From: RYN-124 sp033851845 | GTDB taxonomy: Bacteria; Actinomycetota; Actinomycetes; Mycobacteriales; SCTD01 | Direction: 5' to 3' | Length of the DNA: 64,000 nt | NCBI GenBank assembly: GCA_033851845.1 | Contig: JAWWOH010000111.1 | Location: 62,001 to 126,000 of the forward strand | In this document: positions 26,220 to 34,278 of the stretch, piece by piece | Layout: the number at the start of each line of letters is the position of its first letter | How positions within the stretch are numbered: position 1 is the first letter of the stretch | Made by a program: the position numbers and the translations under genes | The notes under the pieces: model-generated | Database searches by the model: none | What the model saw: only the letters and a program-made list of their open reading frames with translations | What the model was told of the DNA's origin: nothing

Positions 26220-26453
26220 TCAGGGTTGCCGGCGCGGCAGCGGAACCGCGCGGAGGTCGCGAGCCGACTCGTCGTCGCGGCAGGCCGAAGGGTGGGTCCG
26301 GAGAAATCGGCGTACCTCGTCGTCGAACTCGGAGGGGTCGGAGCGCAGGACTTCCACCGTCTCGCACTCCAAGCAGGTCATCCCGATCACGCTCTGGTGG
26401 AAGTGCACACGTACGCGCTCGAGCAGGCTCTGCTGCGACGGCTCGGGCTTCAC
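26220..26453 (-). CDS. Possible small Cys-containing protein
   Basis: This 77-residue frame contains a C-L-E-C pair (about 27-30), a further Cys near residue 58, and a D/E-rich helix (S-E-F-D-D-E-V-R-R-F-L-R-T-H). The mixed composition is more protein-like than neighbouring frames. No ribosome binding site or homologous family is evident. It would sit between the terminator and ccdA on the same strand as ccdA, 85 bases past its stop. Treat as tentative. Confidence 0.35.
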   Translation of the reverse strand: MKPEPSQQSLLERVRVHFHQSVIGMTCLECETVEVLRSDPSEFDDEVRRFLRTHPSACRDDESARDLRAVPLPRRQP

Positions 26454-26537
26454 CCGTTCAGGGTCGCCCGGCGCGCCCTGCCCGGCTATAGCCCGAATGG
26501 CGCATCTGCGCAGGAGTGCCCAGACCGACCGGCGTCC

Positions 26538-27362
26538 TCAGCGGGTCGAGAAGCTCGTCATCCACGACGGCAGGTGCTCGGTGAAGAAGGTCGAGAGCCA
26601 GCTCATGTTGCTGGTGAGGACCAGGATGCCCATCGCGAGCAGGACGAGTGCGGACACGATGTCGATGGGACGGCGGTGCTTGTTGAGCGCGCGCACCAGC
26701 GGTCCGGCGTTGCCGATGCCCATGGCGAGCGCCATGAACGGGATGCCCAGACCGATGCAGTAGGCGGAGACCAGCAGCAGCCCCTTGGCCGACGTGCCGT
26801 CGTTGATGGCGGAGGACAGGACAGCACCCAGGGTGGCGCCGATGCAGGGCGTCCAGCCGGCGGAGAAGCTCAGCCCCAGCAGCAGGCCGCCGAGCGCACC
26901 GGACCTCCGCGGGGCGGTGTTGCTGACCTTGACCGTGCGCATCAGGAACGGGATGCGGATGATCCCGGCCGTTTGCGCAGCGAGGATGATGACGAGGATC
27001 CCGCTGATGATCGGGAGCCAGTGCGAGTTGCGCACCGGCGCCAGCGTGCCGCGCAGCGCGTAGAAGAACGTGATGAAGACGAACGAGATCCCGACGACGA
27101 ACGCCGCGCCGCTCAGAGCGAGGTCGAACCGTCCTGGCTCAGCGGGAGCGGCCGGCGCGGGGGCGGGGGCCGTGAGCACGGCCACGCCGCCTCCCCCGCT
27201 TGCCTGTGAGGCAGTGGCGGCCGGCGCAGCCGCGGTGGCTGTGCCGGGTCGCGTCAGCTGGCCGCCGAGGTAGGCGAGGTAGGCCGGGACGAGCGGCAGG
27301 ACGCACGGCGAGAGGAACGACGCGAAGCCGGCGACGAACGCGAGGTAGACGTTGACGTTCAC
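26538..27362 (-). CDS. ccdA: CcdA/DsbD-type cytochrome c biogenesis and thiol-transfer membrane protein
   Basis: CcdA carries reducing equivalents across the membrane to extracytoplasmic thioredoxin-like proteins. The 274-residue protein has about six helices. Its two conserved cysteines sit in F-L-S-P-C-V-L-P (C20) and G-W-T-P-C-I-G-A-T (about 175). A long Ala/Pro/Gly-rich loop (about 37-80) is inserted after the first helix and is larger than in most family members. The start overlaps the stop of the upstream TlpA-like lipoprotein gene by four bases, so the electron donor and its likely target are made together. No ccsA or resB genes follow, so the cassette may serve general thiol reduction rather than cytochrome c maturation. 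Confidence 0.92.
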   Translation of the reverse strand: MNVNVYLAFVAGFASFLSPCVLPLVPAYLAYLGGQLTRPGTATAAAPAATASQASGGGGVAVLTAPAPAPAAPAEPGRFDLALSGAAFVVGISFVFITFFYALRGTLAPVRNSHWLPIISGILVIILAAQTAGIIRIPFLMRTVKVSNTAPRRSGALGGLLLGLSFSAGWTPCIGATLGAVLSSAINDGTSAKGLLLVSAYCIGLGIPFMALAMGIGNAGPLVRALNKHRRPIDIVSALVLLAMGILVLTSNMSWLSTFFTEHLPSWMTSFSTR

Positions 27363-28192
27363 AGTTTGTTGAACTCATCTTCCATCTGGGAGCGGGACAT
27401 CTCGCCGATGACCGTCGAGGAGATGGTGCCGTCGGGGTGGATCCAGAACGAAGCGGGCAAGGTCGAGATGACGCCCGTCGAGTTCCAGGCCTTCTCGATC
27501 TTCTCGCCGTCGTCCCACACGGACGGGAACGTCCAGTGCGCGTTGTTGTAGAACCAGTTGGGGTTGCCGGACTCGTCCTGCGTGTCCACGCCGACGATCT
27601 GGAAGCCCTTGGACGAGTGGTGCTCCTCGTAGACCGCCTCGAGGTCCTTGGCCTCCTTGTGGCATGGCTCGCACCACGCGGCGAAGAAGGTCACGAGGGT
27701 GGGCTTGCCGTTCGTGTACGAGGCCGAGTCCAACGATCCGCAGTCCAGCGTCGTGCCCGTGAACGCCGGCGGCTTCTGGCCCTTCACGGCGACGCCACTT
27801 CCGACCGAGGACGCGGGCTTGCGGCACTTGGTGTTGACGACCATCGCCGTCGTCGCCTTCGAGGGTGCGGCTGTGGCGGCCGCCGTCGCTGCGCCATGGC
27901 CGGCGGAAGCGGGCTTCGCGGCGGCGGAGGGCTGCGCGGAAACTGCCGCTGAGGTCGGGGCCGCCGTACCGCCCTTGGCCTTCGGGGCGGAGCTGGCGCC
28001 CGCGGCTCCGGGGCTGGCGACCGCCGCCGGAGCTGCCTGCGTCGCGGCGGCGCTGGCCTCCGGACCACCCAGAGCGGTGCCGCGGCCCGCGCTGGAGCCC
28101 CCACAGCCGGCGACCAGCATGACCACCGCGGTGGCGCAGGCGGCGGTCAGGCCATGCGCGCGGGGGCGCACACCGCGGTGGCGCGCACGCAA
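27359..28192 (-). CDS. TlpA-like thioredoxin-fold lipoprotein
   Basis: The start is TTG 28192, with GAGGAG upstream, giving 277 residues. A signal sequence ends in the lipobox L-V-A-G-C (C30). An Ala/Ser/Pro/Lys-rich linker (about 35-115) leads to a thioredoxin domain with the active site W-C-E-P-C (C174, C177) and the cis-Pro segment T-L-P-A-S-F. Two additional cysteines (C123 in K-C-R-K and C151 in L-D-C-G) precede the domain, and the divergent paralogue at 28426 conserves both. It should be a membrane-anchored extracytoplasmic thiol reductase fed by CcdA, encoded by the overlapping downstream gene. Confidence 0.92.
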   Translation of the reverse strand: MRARHRGVRPRAHGLTAACATAVVMLVAGCGGSSAGRGTALGGPEASAAATQAAPAAVASPGAAGASSAPKAKGGTAAPTSAAVSAQPSAAAKPASAGHGAATAAATAAPSKATTAMVVNTKCRKPASSVGSGVAVKGQKPPAFTGTTLDCGSLDSASYTNGKPTLVTFFAAWCEPCHKEAKDLEAVYEEHHSSKGFQIVGVDTQDESGNPNWFYNNAHWTFPSVWDDGEKIEKAWNSTGVISTLPASFWIHPDGTISSTVIGEMSRSQMEDEFNKL

Positions 28193-28425
28193 TGCGATCT
28201 CCTCGAGTAAAGGCGTCAGCCGGGCCGGGTCATCGTGGCTACCGGCACGACGTCGGTCAAGGGAGGTATCCGGCGCTACCGCCCCATTCTGGCCCGAAAT
28301 CGGACACGAGGGGCAACCTCCGTTCCCTTCTCCACCCATATCGTGCCAAAGTATCCGCTACCCAGCCTCGAGAGCTGTCCCTGCGGACCGCCTCTCCTGG
28401 CGTCGTTCCAGAAGGGGAAGTCCGG

Positions 28426-29133
28426 ATGCGGAACATCAACGTGCGCCTGGTCGGCGCCCTCACGACCTCGGTTGCCTGCCTCGCCCTGGCTCTTGCCGCA
28501 CCACCGGCGCAGGCCAGGCCCAACAACAGCAGCACGCCGGGTCCGGTCAGCATGGCGTGCCGGCACGCCGCGTCTTCGGTCGACGCGCCGGCGCCGGTCG
28601 ACTCCGTCATTCAGCAGGGAGCTCCGGCGCCGAACTTCTCGGCGACCCGTCTGGACTGCGGGCAGACCACGATGAAGCAGCTCGCCAACGGCAAGGTGAC
28701 CTTCATCAACTTCTTCGCCTCGTGGTGCAAGTACTGCATCCTCGAGGCGAACGACCTCACGGCCTTCTACAACAAGTACCACTCGAAGGGTCTCAACGGC
28801 ATCGGCGTCGACACCGCAGACGACCCGAAGGGCGACCCGAGCCTGTTCTACGCCAAGTACCACTTCCCGTTCGTGTCGGTCTGGGACGCTGCCAACGAGA
28901 GCGGCAACGACCCGATCTGGGAGGCCTACGCCACCCAGCCCGGCGTCGCCTGCATCCCGACCACGATCTGGCTGCACAAGGACGGCACGATCTCCTCGGC
29001 GTACGTCGGCCAGATGACGCCGGCCGTGATGCTGCAGAACTTCACGTGGGCGCAGAAGACGCAGGACGAGCTCAACAACGACACGGCCTACCTCGCCCAG
29101 CAGGCGCAGACCTCGAAGTGCGTACCGGTCTAG
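28426..29133 (+). CDS. Secreted TlpA-like thioredoxin-fold protein
   Basis: The 235 residues start at ATG 28426, with the ribosome binding site GAAGGGGAAG. Residues 1-30 form a cleavable signal peptide ending A-Q-A, without a lipobox. The redox site is W-C-K-Y-C (C101, C104), less typical than the C-E-P-C of the divergent paralogue. It also keeps the upstream cysteine pair (C45 and C78) seen in that protein, the I-G-V-D-T segment and the I-P-T-T-I-W-L-H-K-D-G-T-I-S-S cis-Pro region. Two additional cysteines lie near the end. The divergent arrangement suggests a local duplication, one copy anchored and one soluble. A hydrolase gene follows eight bases later. Confidence 0.9.
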   Translation: MRNINVRLVGALTTSVACLALALAAPPAQARPNNSSTPGPVSMACRHAASSVDAPAPVDSVIQQGAPAPNFSATRLDCGQTTMKQLANGKVTFINFFASWCKYCILEANDLTAFYNKYHSKGLNGIGVDTADDPKGDPSLFYAKYHFPFVSVWDAANESGNDPIWEAYATQPGVACIPTTIWLHKDGTISSAYVGQMTPAVMLQNFTWAQKTQDELNNDTAYLAQQAQTSKCVPV

Positions 29134-29141
29134 TCCGTCGG

Positions 29142-30158
29142 GTGCACCTCACCCGACTGCTCCTGGTCGGGGCGCTGGCTGCGACGACCGTCACCGCCGT
29201 GCCGGCGCTGGCGGCTCCGTCCAAGGCCGGCTGCACCGGCGCGCCCGATCGGGCCCTGAGCACCGCGAAGGTGCTTGGGCTCGACGGGAGCTACACGCTG
29301 CCGGCGAAGACGCCGACCGCGCTGGTGCTTTTCGCGCACGGGTACCGGTCGTGGTCGGGTGCATGGCAGAAGGCCATGGTCGAGGCGTCCGCGAAGCACA
29401 ACGCCGTCGCGGTCGCCGTGGACTACCGCGGTCTGGCATCCGCGGACGAGTTCCACGGCGGCTGGCCGGTCAAGGCGGGATCTGAGGACCTGGCGCGTGC
29501 CGCGGCGACCTTCACCGCGATGTGCCCGAGCATCAAGACGACTGCGGTCTACAGCGCGGGTATGGGCGGCAACGCAGCCGGACTCGCCATCGCGCACCAG
29601 CCCTCGCGGTTCACGTACTGGGTCGACGTCCAAGGCGCGACGGACCTGTACGGCCTGTGGACCTCGCTCAGCGCCATCGGTGGCCCGTGCCTTCCCACCG
29701 GGCAGTGCCTGCCGGGACTGGACACCTACTACGCCACGACGCGTTCGGAGATCGAGACGGCTGCCGGTGGGGAGCCGTACGAGAACAAGGCCGGGTTCGA
29801 CGCCCTCGACCCGACGACGCAGATGCGTGCGGCCGCGTCGCTCGGGCTGAAGGGTGCCGTTGTCGTGCACGCGGTGGCCGACAGCTCGGAGCTGTACACG
29901 TCGGGCGCGGTGATGGCCGCTCTGCTGCGCGCCAAGTCCGTTCCGACCGACACCTACACCGTCGGTAGCGGCAACAGCGGGCAGGACCGCACGCTGGCCG
30001 GTGAGGCCGGTGCCGGGCCCTCCGACCCGATGGCCGGTGCCGAGCCCGACGGTGAGAACGGCGCCATCGTCATCAAGACCGGCCTCACCGCGCTCTGGGG
30101 AATGGTCGACAAGGGCGGCGTCAAGCCTGCAGGCCAGCCTTACATCGTCAACGGCTGA
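29142..30158 (+). CDS. Secreted alpha/beta-hydrolase-like protein
   Basis: The start is GTG 29142, giving 338 residues. Residues 1-25 are a signal peptide (ends A-L-A). The fold shows an oxyanion segment L-F-A-H-G-Y (about 63-68), a nucleophile elbow V-Y-S-A-G-M-G-G with S138, and a late His near V-V-V-H-A-V. The elbow lacks the usual first Gly (G-x-S-x-G reads V-Y-S-A-G), so activity is less certain. Cysteine pairs suggest disulfides, which fits its place directly behind the secreted thioredoxin-like gene. Substrate unknown. No ribosome binding site is evident, so translation is likely coupled. Confidence 0.8.
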   Translation: MHLTRLLLVGALAATTVTAVPALAAPSKAGCTGAPDRALSTAKVLGLDGSYTLPAKTPTALVLFAHGYRSWSGAWQKAMVEASAKHNAVAVAVDYRGLASADEFHGGWPVKAGSEDLARAAATFTAMCPSIKTTAVYSAGMGGNAAGLAIAHQPSRFTYWVDVQGATDLYGLWTSLSAIGGPCLPTGQCLPGLDTYYATTRSEIETAAGGEPYENKAGFDALDPTTQMRAAASLGLKGAVVVHAVADSSELYTSGAVMAALLRAKSVPTDTYTVGSGNSGQDRTLAGEAGAGPSDPMAGAEPDGENGAIVIKTGLTALWGMVDKGGVKPAGQPYIVNG

Positions 30159-30173
30159 GAGGCGAGCTCCGCG

Positions 30174-30671
30174 TCAGCCGCCGCCCTCGGCCAGCCGCTT
30201 CCAGTTGAGCAGCTGGCGTCGGGCCATCACCAGGTCGCCGGCGGACAGGAACGGGGCCAGCGGGCGCGGCACGCCGGATGCGAGCTTCATGAGCAACCGG
30301 GTGGTCGAGCTGTCGGTCGCGCGCAGCACGTACGAGATGACCGCGCCGGCGAGCCGCCCGGTCAGCTGATGCGGTGGGTCGACCGACAGGACGGTGCCCA
30401 TCTGCTTGCCCCCCGCCCGGATGAAAGCGTCGCCGACGGCCGGTGGCGTCAGGTCGAGCAGGATCTGCGGTGAGCGGCGACCGAGGTTGTCGATCCAGTC
30501 GTAGGAGTACGGCGCCAGCCGGACCTGCAGCACCCAGGGCCACACCTCGGCGGCAGGGGCACGGACGGTGACTCCCCGCCACGCCACCAGGCTCGCGCGA
30601 CCGATCCATTCGTCACACGGGAACGCAAGCGTGACCTCGTCCTCGCTGACGCCCCAGCGGTCCGCGATCAC
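30174..30671 (-). CDS. SRPBCC (START/polyketide cyclase-like) family protein
   Basis: The 165-residue protein has the SRPBCC pattern: a first strand V-T-V-R-A-P-A-A-E-V-W-P-W-V-L-Q (about 34-49), a middle region with S-Y-D-W-I-D-N-L and a long C-terminal helix. The segment Y-S-Y-D-W-I-D-N-L-G-R is common in actinobacterial members. Such proteins bind small hydrophobic ligands; no catalytic residues can be assigned. It begins ten bases after the glnA1 stop on the same strand and could be read through from glnA1. Confidence 0.8.
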   Translation of the reverse strand: MIADRWGVSEDEVTLAFPCDEWIGRASLVAWRGVTVRAPAAEVWPWVLQVRLAPYSYDWIDNLGRRSPQILLDLTPPAVGDAFIRAGGKQMGTVLSVDPPHQLTGRLAGAVISYVLRATDSSTTRLLMKLASGVPRPLAPFLSAGDLVMARRQLLNWKRLAEGGG

Positions 30672-30681
30672 GCGGCCGCGA

Positions 30682-32106
30682 TCAGATGTCGTAGTAGAGG
30701 GCGAACTCGTAGGGGTGCGGGCGCAGCCGCAACGCGTCGATCTCGGTCTCGCGCTTGTAGGCGATCCACGTCTCGATGAGGTCGGGCGTGAAGACGCCGC
30801 CCTCGAGGAGGTACTCGTGGTCGTTCTCGAGCGCGTCGAGCACCTCGGTCAGGGAACCGGGCACCTGCGCGACGTTGGCCAGCTCGTCCGGCGGCAGCTC
30901 GTAGAGGTCCTTGTCGACCGGCGTCGCCGGCTCGATCTTGTTGCGGATGCCGTCGAGGCCGGCCATCAGCATCGCGGAGAACGCGAGGTAGGGGTTGCCC
31001 GACGGGTCGGGGCAGCGGAACTCCAGCCGCTTCGCCTTGGGGTTGTTGCCCGTGATCGGGATGCGGATGCACGCCGAGCGGTTGCGCTGCGAGTAGACCA
31101 GGTTGACCGGCGCCTCGAAGCCCGGCACGAGCCGGTGGTAGCTGTTGACCGTCGGGTTGGTGAACGCCAGCAACGACGGCGCGTGGTGCAGCAGCCCGCC
31201 GATGTAGTAGCGCGCGGTGTCCGAGAGCCCGGCGTACCCGACTTCGTCGTAGAACAGCGGCGCGCCGTCCTTCCAGAGCGACTGGTGACAGTGCATGCCC
31301 GAGCCGTTGTCACCGGCGATCGGCTTCGGCATGAACGTCACTGTCTTGCCCGCGGCGTGCGCGGTGTTCTTGATGATGTACTTGAAGAGCATCAGGTTGT
31401 CGGCGCTCTCGAGCAGCTCGCCGAACTTGTAGTTGATCTCGGCCTGACCGGCAGAGCCGACCTCGTGGTGGCCGCGCTCGACGATCATCCCGGCGGCCTC
31501 GAGGTTGACGGCCATCTCGTCACGCAGGTCGGCGTAGTGGTCGGTCGGCGTGACTGGGAAGTAGCCGCCCTTATAGCGCGGCTTGTAGCCGAGGTTGCCG
31601 CCGACCTCTTCACGGCCGGTGTTCCACGCCGCCGACTTGGCATCGATGTAGTAGTACGACGACTCAGGGGTCGAGTCGTAGCGGATCGAGTCGAAGATGT
31701 AGAACTCCGCCTCGGCCCCGAAGAAAGCCGTGTCGGCGATGCCCGAGCCCTTGAGGTAGGCCTCTGCCTTCTTCGCGACATTGCGCGGGTCGCGGGAGTA
31801 GGCCTCGCCGGTCAGCGGGTCGTGGATGAAGAAGTTGAGGATCAGCGTCTTGCGGGTGCGGAACGGGTCGATCCGCGCGCTGGTCGGGTCGGGCAGCAGG
31901 AGCATGTCCGACTCGTGAATCTCCTGGAACCCGCGGATCGACGAGCCGTCGAAGCCCAGGCCGCTGTCGAAGACGTCCTGGGTGAACGACCCCACCGGGA
32001 CGGTGAAGTGCTGCATCACACCGGGGAGGTCGCAGAACCGGACGTCGACCATCTCGACGTCCTCCTTCTCGATGTAGCTGAGGACCTCTTTGGCGTTCGA
32101 GAACAC
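30682..32106 (-). CDS. glnA: Glutamine synthetase type I GlnA1
   Basis: The main ammonium-assimilating enzyme. The 474-residue protein starts at GTG 32106, with AGAGGGA a few bases upstream; the longer frame to 32151 crosses the leader and is rejected. It shows GLGFDGSSI, the metal motif NGSGMHCHQSLWKDG, the NRSACIRIP segment and, near the C-terminus, D-K-D-L-Y-E-L-P-P, whose Tyr (about 402) is the adenylylation site used by GlnE. Length and features match the class I-beta enzyme of mycobacteria and streptomycetes. A four-box GlnR-type operator lies 60-97 bases upstream, so it should be transcribed under nitrogen limitation and then tuned by GlnE. Confidence 0.97.
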   Translation of the reverse strand: MFSNAKEVLSYIEKEDVEMVDVRFCDLPGVMQHFTVPVGSFTQDVFDSGLGFDGSSIRGFQEIHESDMLLLPDPTSARIDPFRTRKTLILNFFIHDPLTGEAYSRDPRNVAKKAEAYLKGSGIADTAFFGAEAEFYIFDSIRYDSTPESSYYYIDAKSAAWNTGREEVGGNLGYKPRYKGGYFPVTPTDHYADLRDEMAVNLEAAGMIVERGHHEVGSAGQAEINYKFGELLESADNLMLFKYIIKNTAHAAGKTVTFMPKPIAGDNGSGMHCHQSLWKDGAPLFYDEVGYAGLSDTARYYIGGLLHHAPSLLAFTNPTVNSYHRLVPGFEAPVNLVYSQRNRSACIRIPITGNNPKAKRLEFRCPDPSGNPYLAFSAMLMAGLDGIRNKIEPATPVDKDLYELPPDELANVAQVPGSLTEVLDALENDHEYLLEGGVFTPDLIETWIAYKRETEIDALRLRPHPYEFALYYDI

Positions 32107-32165
32107 GGTGCGTCCCTCTTTCGTCGGGCAGGCGGTCGGTGCTGCCGCCACGCTAGTCAGGGGCT

Positions 32166-32203
32166 GTGACCCGGTGGTGTCCCGGGTGTTTCGCTGGGGT
32201 AAC
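32166..32203 (-). promoter_or_regulatory. GlnR-type operator upstream of glnA1
   Basis: On the minus strand the order is GTTAC-n6-GAAAC-n6-GACAC-n6-GTCAC, with exact six-base spacers. The first pair matches the established GlnR a-b box (gTnAC-n6-GaAAC) and the second is a degenerate repeat. This 22-base periodicity is what GlnR sites of Streptomyces and Mycobacterium show. It sits 60-97 bases before the glnA1 GTG, suitable for activation or repression by the nitrogen regulator; the glnR gene itself is not in the window. Confidence 0.85.
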
Positions 32204-32240
32204 GCGGGGCCATCAGCGCGCCGACACTAGCCTCTCGGCC

Positions 32241-32693
32241 ATGCCTCGGTGGACCGGAACCTGGCTCTCCGGGCCCGCGGCGGCCGGCGTCTCGCTCCGG
32301 GCCGAAGGGGAGTGGCGGGGGAGACGGCTGGGACTGCCGGCGGACGGCCCAGGAGCCGTTGCCACGTTCGGCCGCCGGCTGATCGCCTTCGTCGTCGACG
32401 CGGTGGTCTGCGCCCTGGTCGCCGGGCTCTGGACGGCGCCGGACGCTCCCGGTCCGTGGAGCTTCGTCCCGTTGGCGATCCTGTACGTCGGGGCGGTCCC
32501 GCTCGCCGGTCAGACCCTCGGGATGCGGCTGCTGGGCGTCCGGATGATCGCGCTCGGCGCCGCACGGGTCGACCCGGTACGGGCGGCGGTCCGGTTCGTC
32601 CTGCTCAGCCTGCTCATACCCGCGCTGATCAGCGACCGCGACGGCCGTGGCCTGCACGACAAGGCCGCCCGCACCGCCGTCGTACGCACCTAG
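32241..32693 (+). CDS. RDD family membrane protein
   Basis: The 150-residue protein starts at ATG 32241. After about 40 soluble residues it has three hydrophobic segments (about 45-63, 75-92, 112-128). The first is preceded by the F-G-R-R-L-I-A-F-V-V-D motif that carries the family's Arg-Asp signature. G-Q-T-L-G-M-R-L-L-G-V-R (about 93-104) is also typical. It diverges from glnA1, the same neighbour as in mycobacteria (next to Rv2220). Its stop lies in a 15-base tandem repeat shared with the converging DUF4191 gene. Function unknown. Confidence 0.88.
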   Translation: MPRWTGTWLSGPAAAGVSLRAEGEWRGRRLGLPADGPGAVATFGRRLIAFVVDAVVCALVAGLWTAPDAPGPWSFVPLAILYVGAVPLAGQTLGMRLLGVRMIALGAARVDPVRAAVRFVLLSLLIPALISDRDGRGLHDKAARTAVVRT

Positions 32694-32726
32694 CGAACGA
32701 GCACCTAGCGAACGAGCACCTAGCGC
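32686..32726. repeat. 15-base tandem repeat containing the stops of two convergent genes
   Basis: GCACCTAGCGAACGA occurs at 32686-32700 and 32701-32715, with a partial third copy at 32716-32726. The CTAG in each unit reads as TAG on both strands. The RDD gene stops in the first copy and the converging DUF4191 gene in the third, so a small duplication has separated two stops that once may have shared one CTAG. Confidence 0.85.
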
Positions 32727-33448
32727 ATCTTGCCGCGCGGCACCCGGGTGGGCATGGCGCCCTTCGGGATCGGTAGCGAGGTGGGCATCGCCTTGAACAT
32801 CCGGTCCAGCTCGTTCACGCGGGCCGGCTTGACGTTCCGCGGCAGCTTCATCAGGTGGCGCTGTAGCGCCTTGAGGGCGATCTGGCCGTCGCCGTCGCCG
32901 ATCATCACGTCGTAGACCGGGGTGTCGCCGAGGAAGCGGGCCAGCTTCTTCTTCTCGTTGCCGATCAGGCCGCGGGTGCGTCCGGGGTTGCCCTCGCCGA
33001 CGAGGATCACGCCCGGCAGCCCGACGACCCGGTGCACGAGGTCCTGCTCGCGGGTGAACTGCACGGCCGGCGTGACGCGCCAGTTGCCGCGGATGGCCTG
33101 GAGGACGGCGGCGGCAGCGCCCGGCTGGCCCTCGACTTGGGAGTACTGCATCTTCTGCATCCGTCGGCCGAAGACGGCCACCAGCGCCAGGACGCCGGCG
33201 AGCAGGCCGAGGATCCCCAGGTAGATCGGGTGCCCGAGCAGCACGCCGAGGCCCAGGAAGACGACGAGCGGGACCAAGAACGCCGCAACGAGCACCAGCA
33301 CGAGGCGGGGGTCGTTGTCGCGGGTGAGCTTGAACGCCATCTTGATCTGCTTGGCGCGCTCGCCGCGGCTCGGCTTCGTCACCGGCTTCGCCTTGCCCTT
33401 GACCGGCGGCTTGGCGGCGGGCTTCGTGGTACGGCGCAGCGAGGGCAT
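32720..33448 (-). CDS. DUF4191 domain-containing membrane protein
   Basis: The 242 residues start at ATG 33448; a TTG three codons earlier is possible. A very basic N-terminus (about 5-40, rich in K-P-A-K) is followed by two adjacent transmembrane helices (about 46-68 and 72-92) and a soluble domain with V-E-G-Q-P-G-A-A-A-A-V-L, G-L-P-G-V-I-L-V-G-E-G and K-A-L-Q-R-H-L-M-K-L-P-R-N-V. These are the features of DUF4191, found between glnA1 and lipA in many actinobacteria. Function unknown. Its stop lies in the tandem repeat. Confidence 0.9.
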   Translation of the reverse strand: MPSLRRTTKPAAKPPVKGKAKPVTKPSRGERAKQIKMAFKLTRDNDPRLVLVLVAAFLVPLVVFLGLGVLLGHPIYLGILGLLAGVLALVAVFGRRMQKMQYSQVEGQPGAAAAVLQAIRGNWRVTPAVQFTREQDLVHRVVGLPGVILVGEGNPGRTRGLIGNEKKKLARFLGDTPVYDVMIGDGDGQIALKALQRHLMKLPRNVKPARVNELDRMFKAMPTSLPIPKGAMPTRVPRGKMR

Positions 33449-33484
33449 GAGCAGCAAGGATAGGCGGGTCCTGGTGAGCTGGAC

Positions 33485-34258
33485 CTATCCGCTCGTAGCG
33501 GCGCGCTTCGCGGCCTTGCGCTCCTTCTCGGTCCGGTCGCGCTCCGCCGCTGCCTCCAGCGTCGGCGCGGTCCCGCCCATCGAGGCAGGGATCCACCAGC
33601 TGTCGTCGCCGTCGTACTGACTTCCCTTGTACGTCGACCGCGCCTCGGCGAGCAGCGCGTTCATCCGCGTCTTGAGGTCAGCGGTGACCTCGACCGCGTT
33701 GCCGGCCGGGTCGGGGGTGAACGGCTCGCCGACCACGATGCGAACGTGCGCGCCGCGGCGCAGGTCCTTCTTGCGGTTCTTGGTGAAGATTCGCTGACTG
33801 CCCCAGATCACGACCGGAAGGATCGGTACGCCGGCCTCCATCGCCATCCGGGCCGCGCCGGTCTTGAACTCCTTGAGGTCGAACGACTGCGAGATCGTCG
33901 CCTCCGGGAAGACGCCGACGATCTCGCCCTCCGCGAGCGCCTTGACCGCGGCCTGGTACGACTCGGCGCCGGAGGCCCGGTCCACCGCGATGTGATGCAT
34001 GCCCCGCATCAGCGGGCCGGAGACCTTGTGGTCGAAGACCTCCTTCTTCGCCATGAAGCGCACCAGGCGCTTGCGCGGAAGCACCGTCAGGCCGGCGAAG
34101 GTGAAGTCGAGGTAGCCGGTGTGGTTGATCGCCATGACGGCGCCACCGGTGTCGGGCACGTTGTCGGTGCCGGTGATGTCGAAGCGGATGCCGAGCGCCT
34201 TGAAGACGAGCTTCGCGGTGCGGATGACGGGCGGGTAGACGAGCTCGCGCTGGGTCAT
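33485..34258 (-). CDS. 1-acyl-sn-glycerol-3-phosphate acyltransferase-like (PlsC family)
   Basis: The 257-residue protein contains the acyltransferase motif N-H-T-G-Y-L-D (catalytic H46, D51), the glycerol-phosphate binding F-P-E-A-T-I-S (E119) and a V-P-I-L-P-V-V-I-W block 4. The family norm for the second motif is F-P-E-G-T, so Gly is replaced by Ala. It should acylate lysophosphatidic acid or a related lipid at the inner membrane face. The Arg/Lys/Glu-rich C-terminus (about 225-257) extends beyond the usual fold. The small paralogous gene at 34279 lies 20 bases upstream and probably shares its transcript. Confidence 0.9.
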   Translation of the reverse strand: MTQRELVYPPVIRTAKLVFKALGIRFDITGTDNVPDTGGAVMAINHTGYLDFTFAGLTVLPRKRLVRFMAKKEVFDHKVSGPLMRGMHHIAVDRASGAESYQAAVKALAEGEIVGVFPEATISQSFDLKEFKTGAARMAMEAGVPILPVVIWGSQRIFTKNRKKDLRRGAHVRIVVGEPFTPDPAGNAVEVTADLKTRMNALLAEARSTYKGSQYDGDDSWWIPASMGGTAPTLEAAAERDRTEKERKAAKRAATSG

Positions 34259-34278
34259 GCCCGCACGGTATATGCGGG

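Noticed and set aside
28193..28339. N-terminal extension of the TlpA-like lipoprotein to 28339
   Set aside because: It would put about 50 polar residues before the signal peptide; TTG 28192 has a GAGGAG site and a normal lipoprotein signal.
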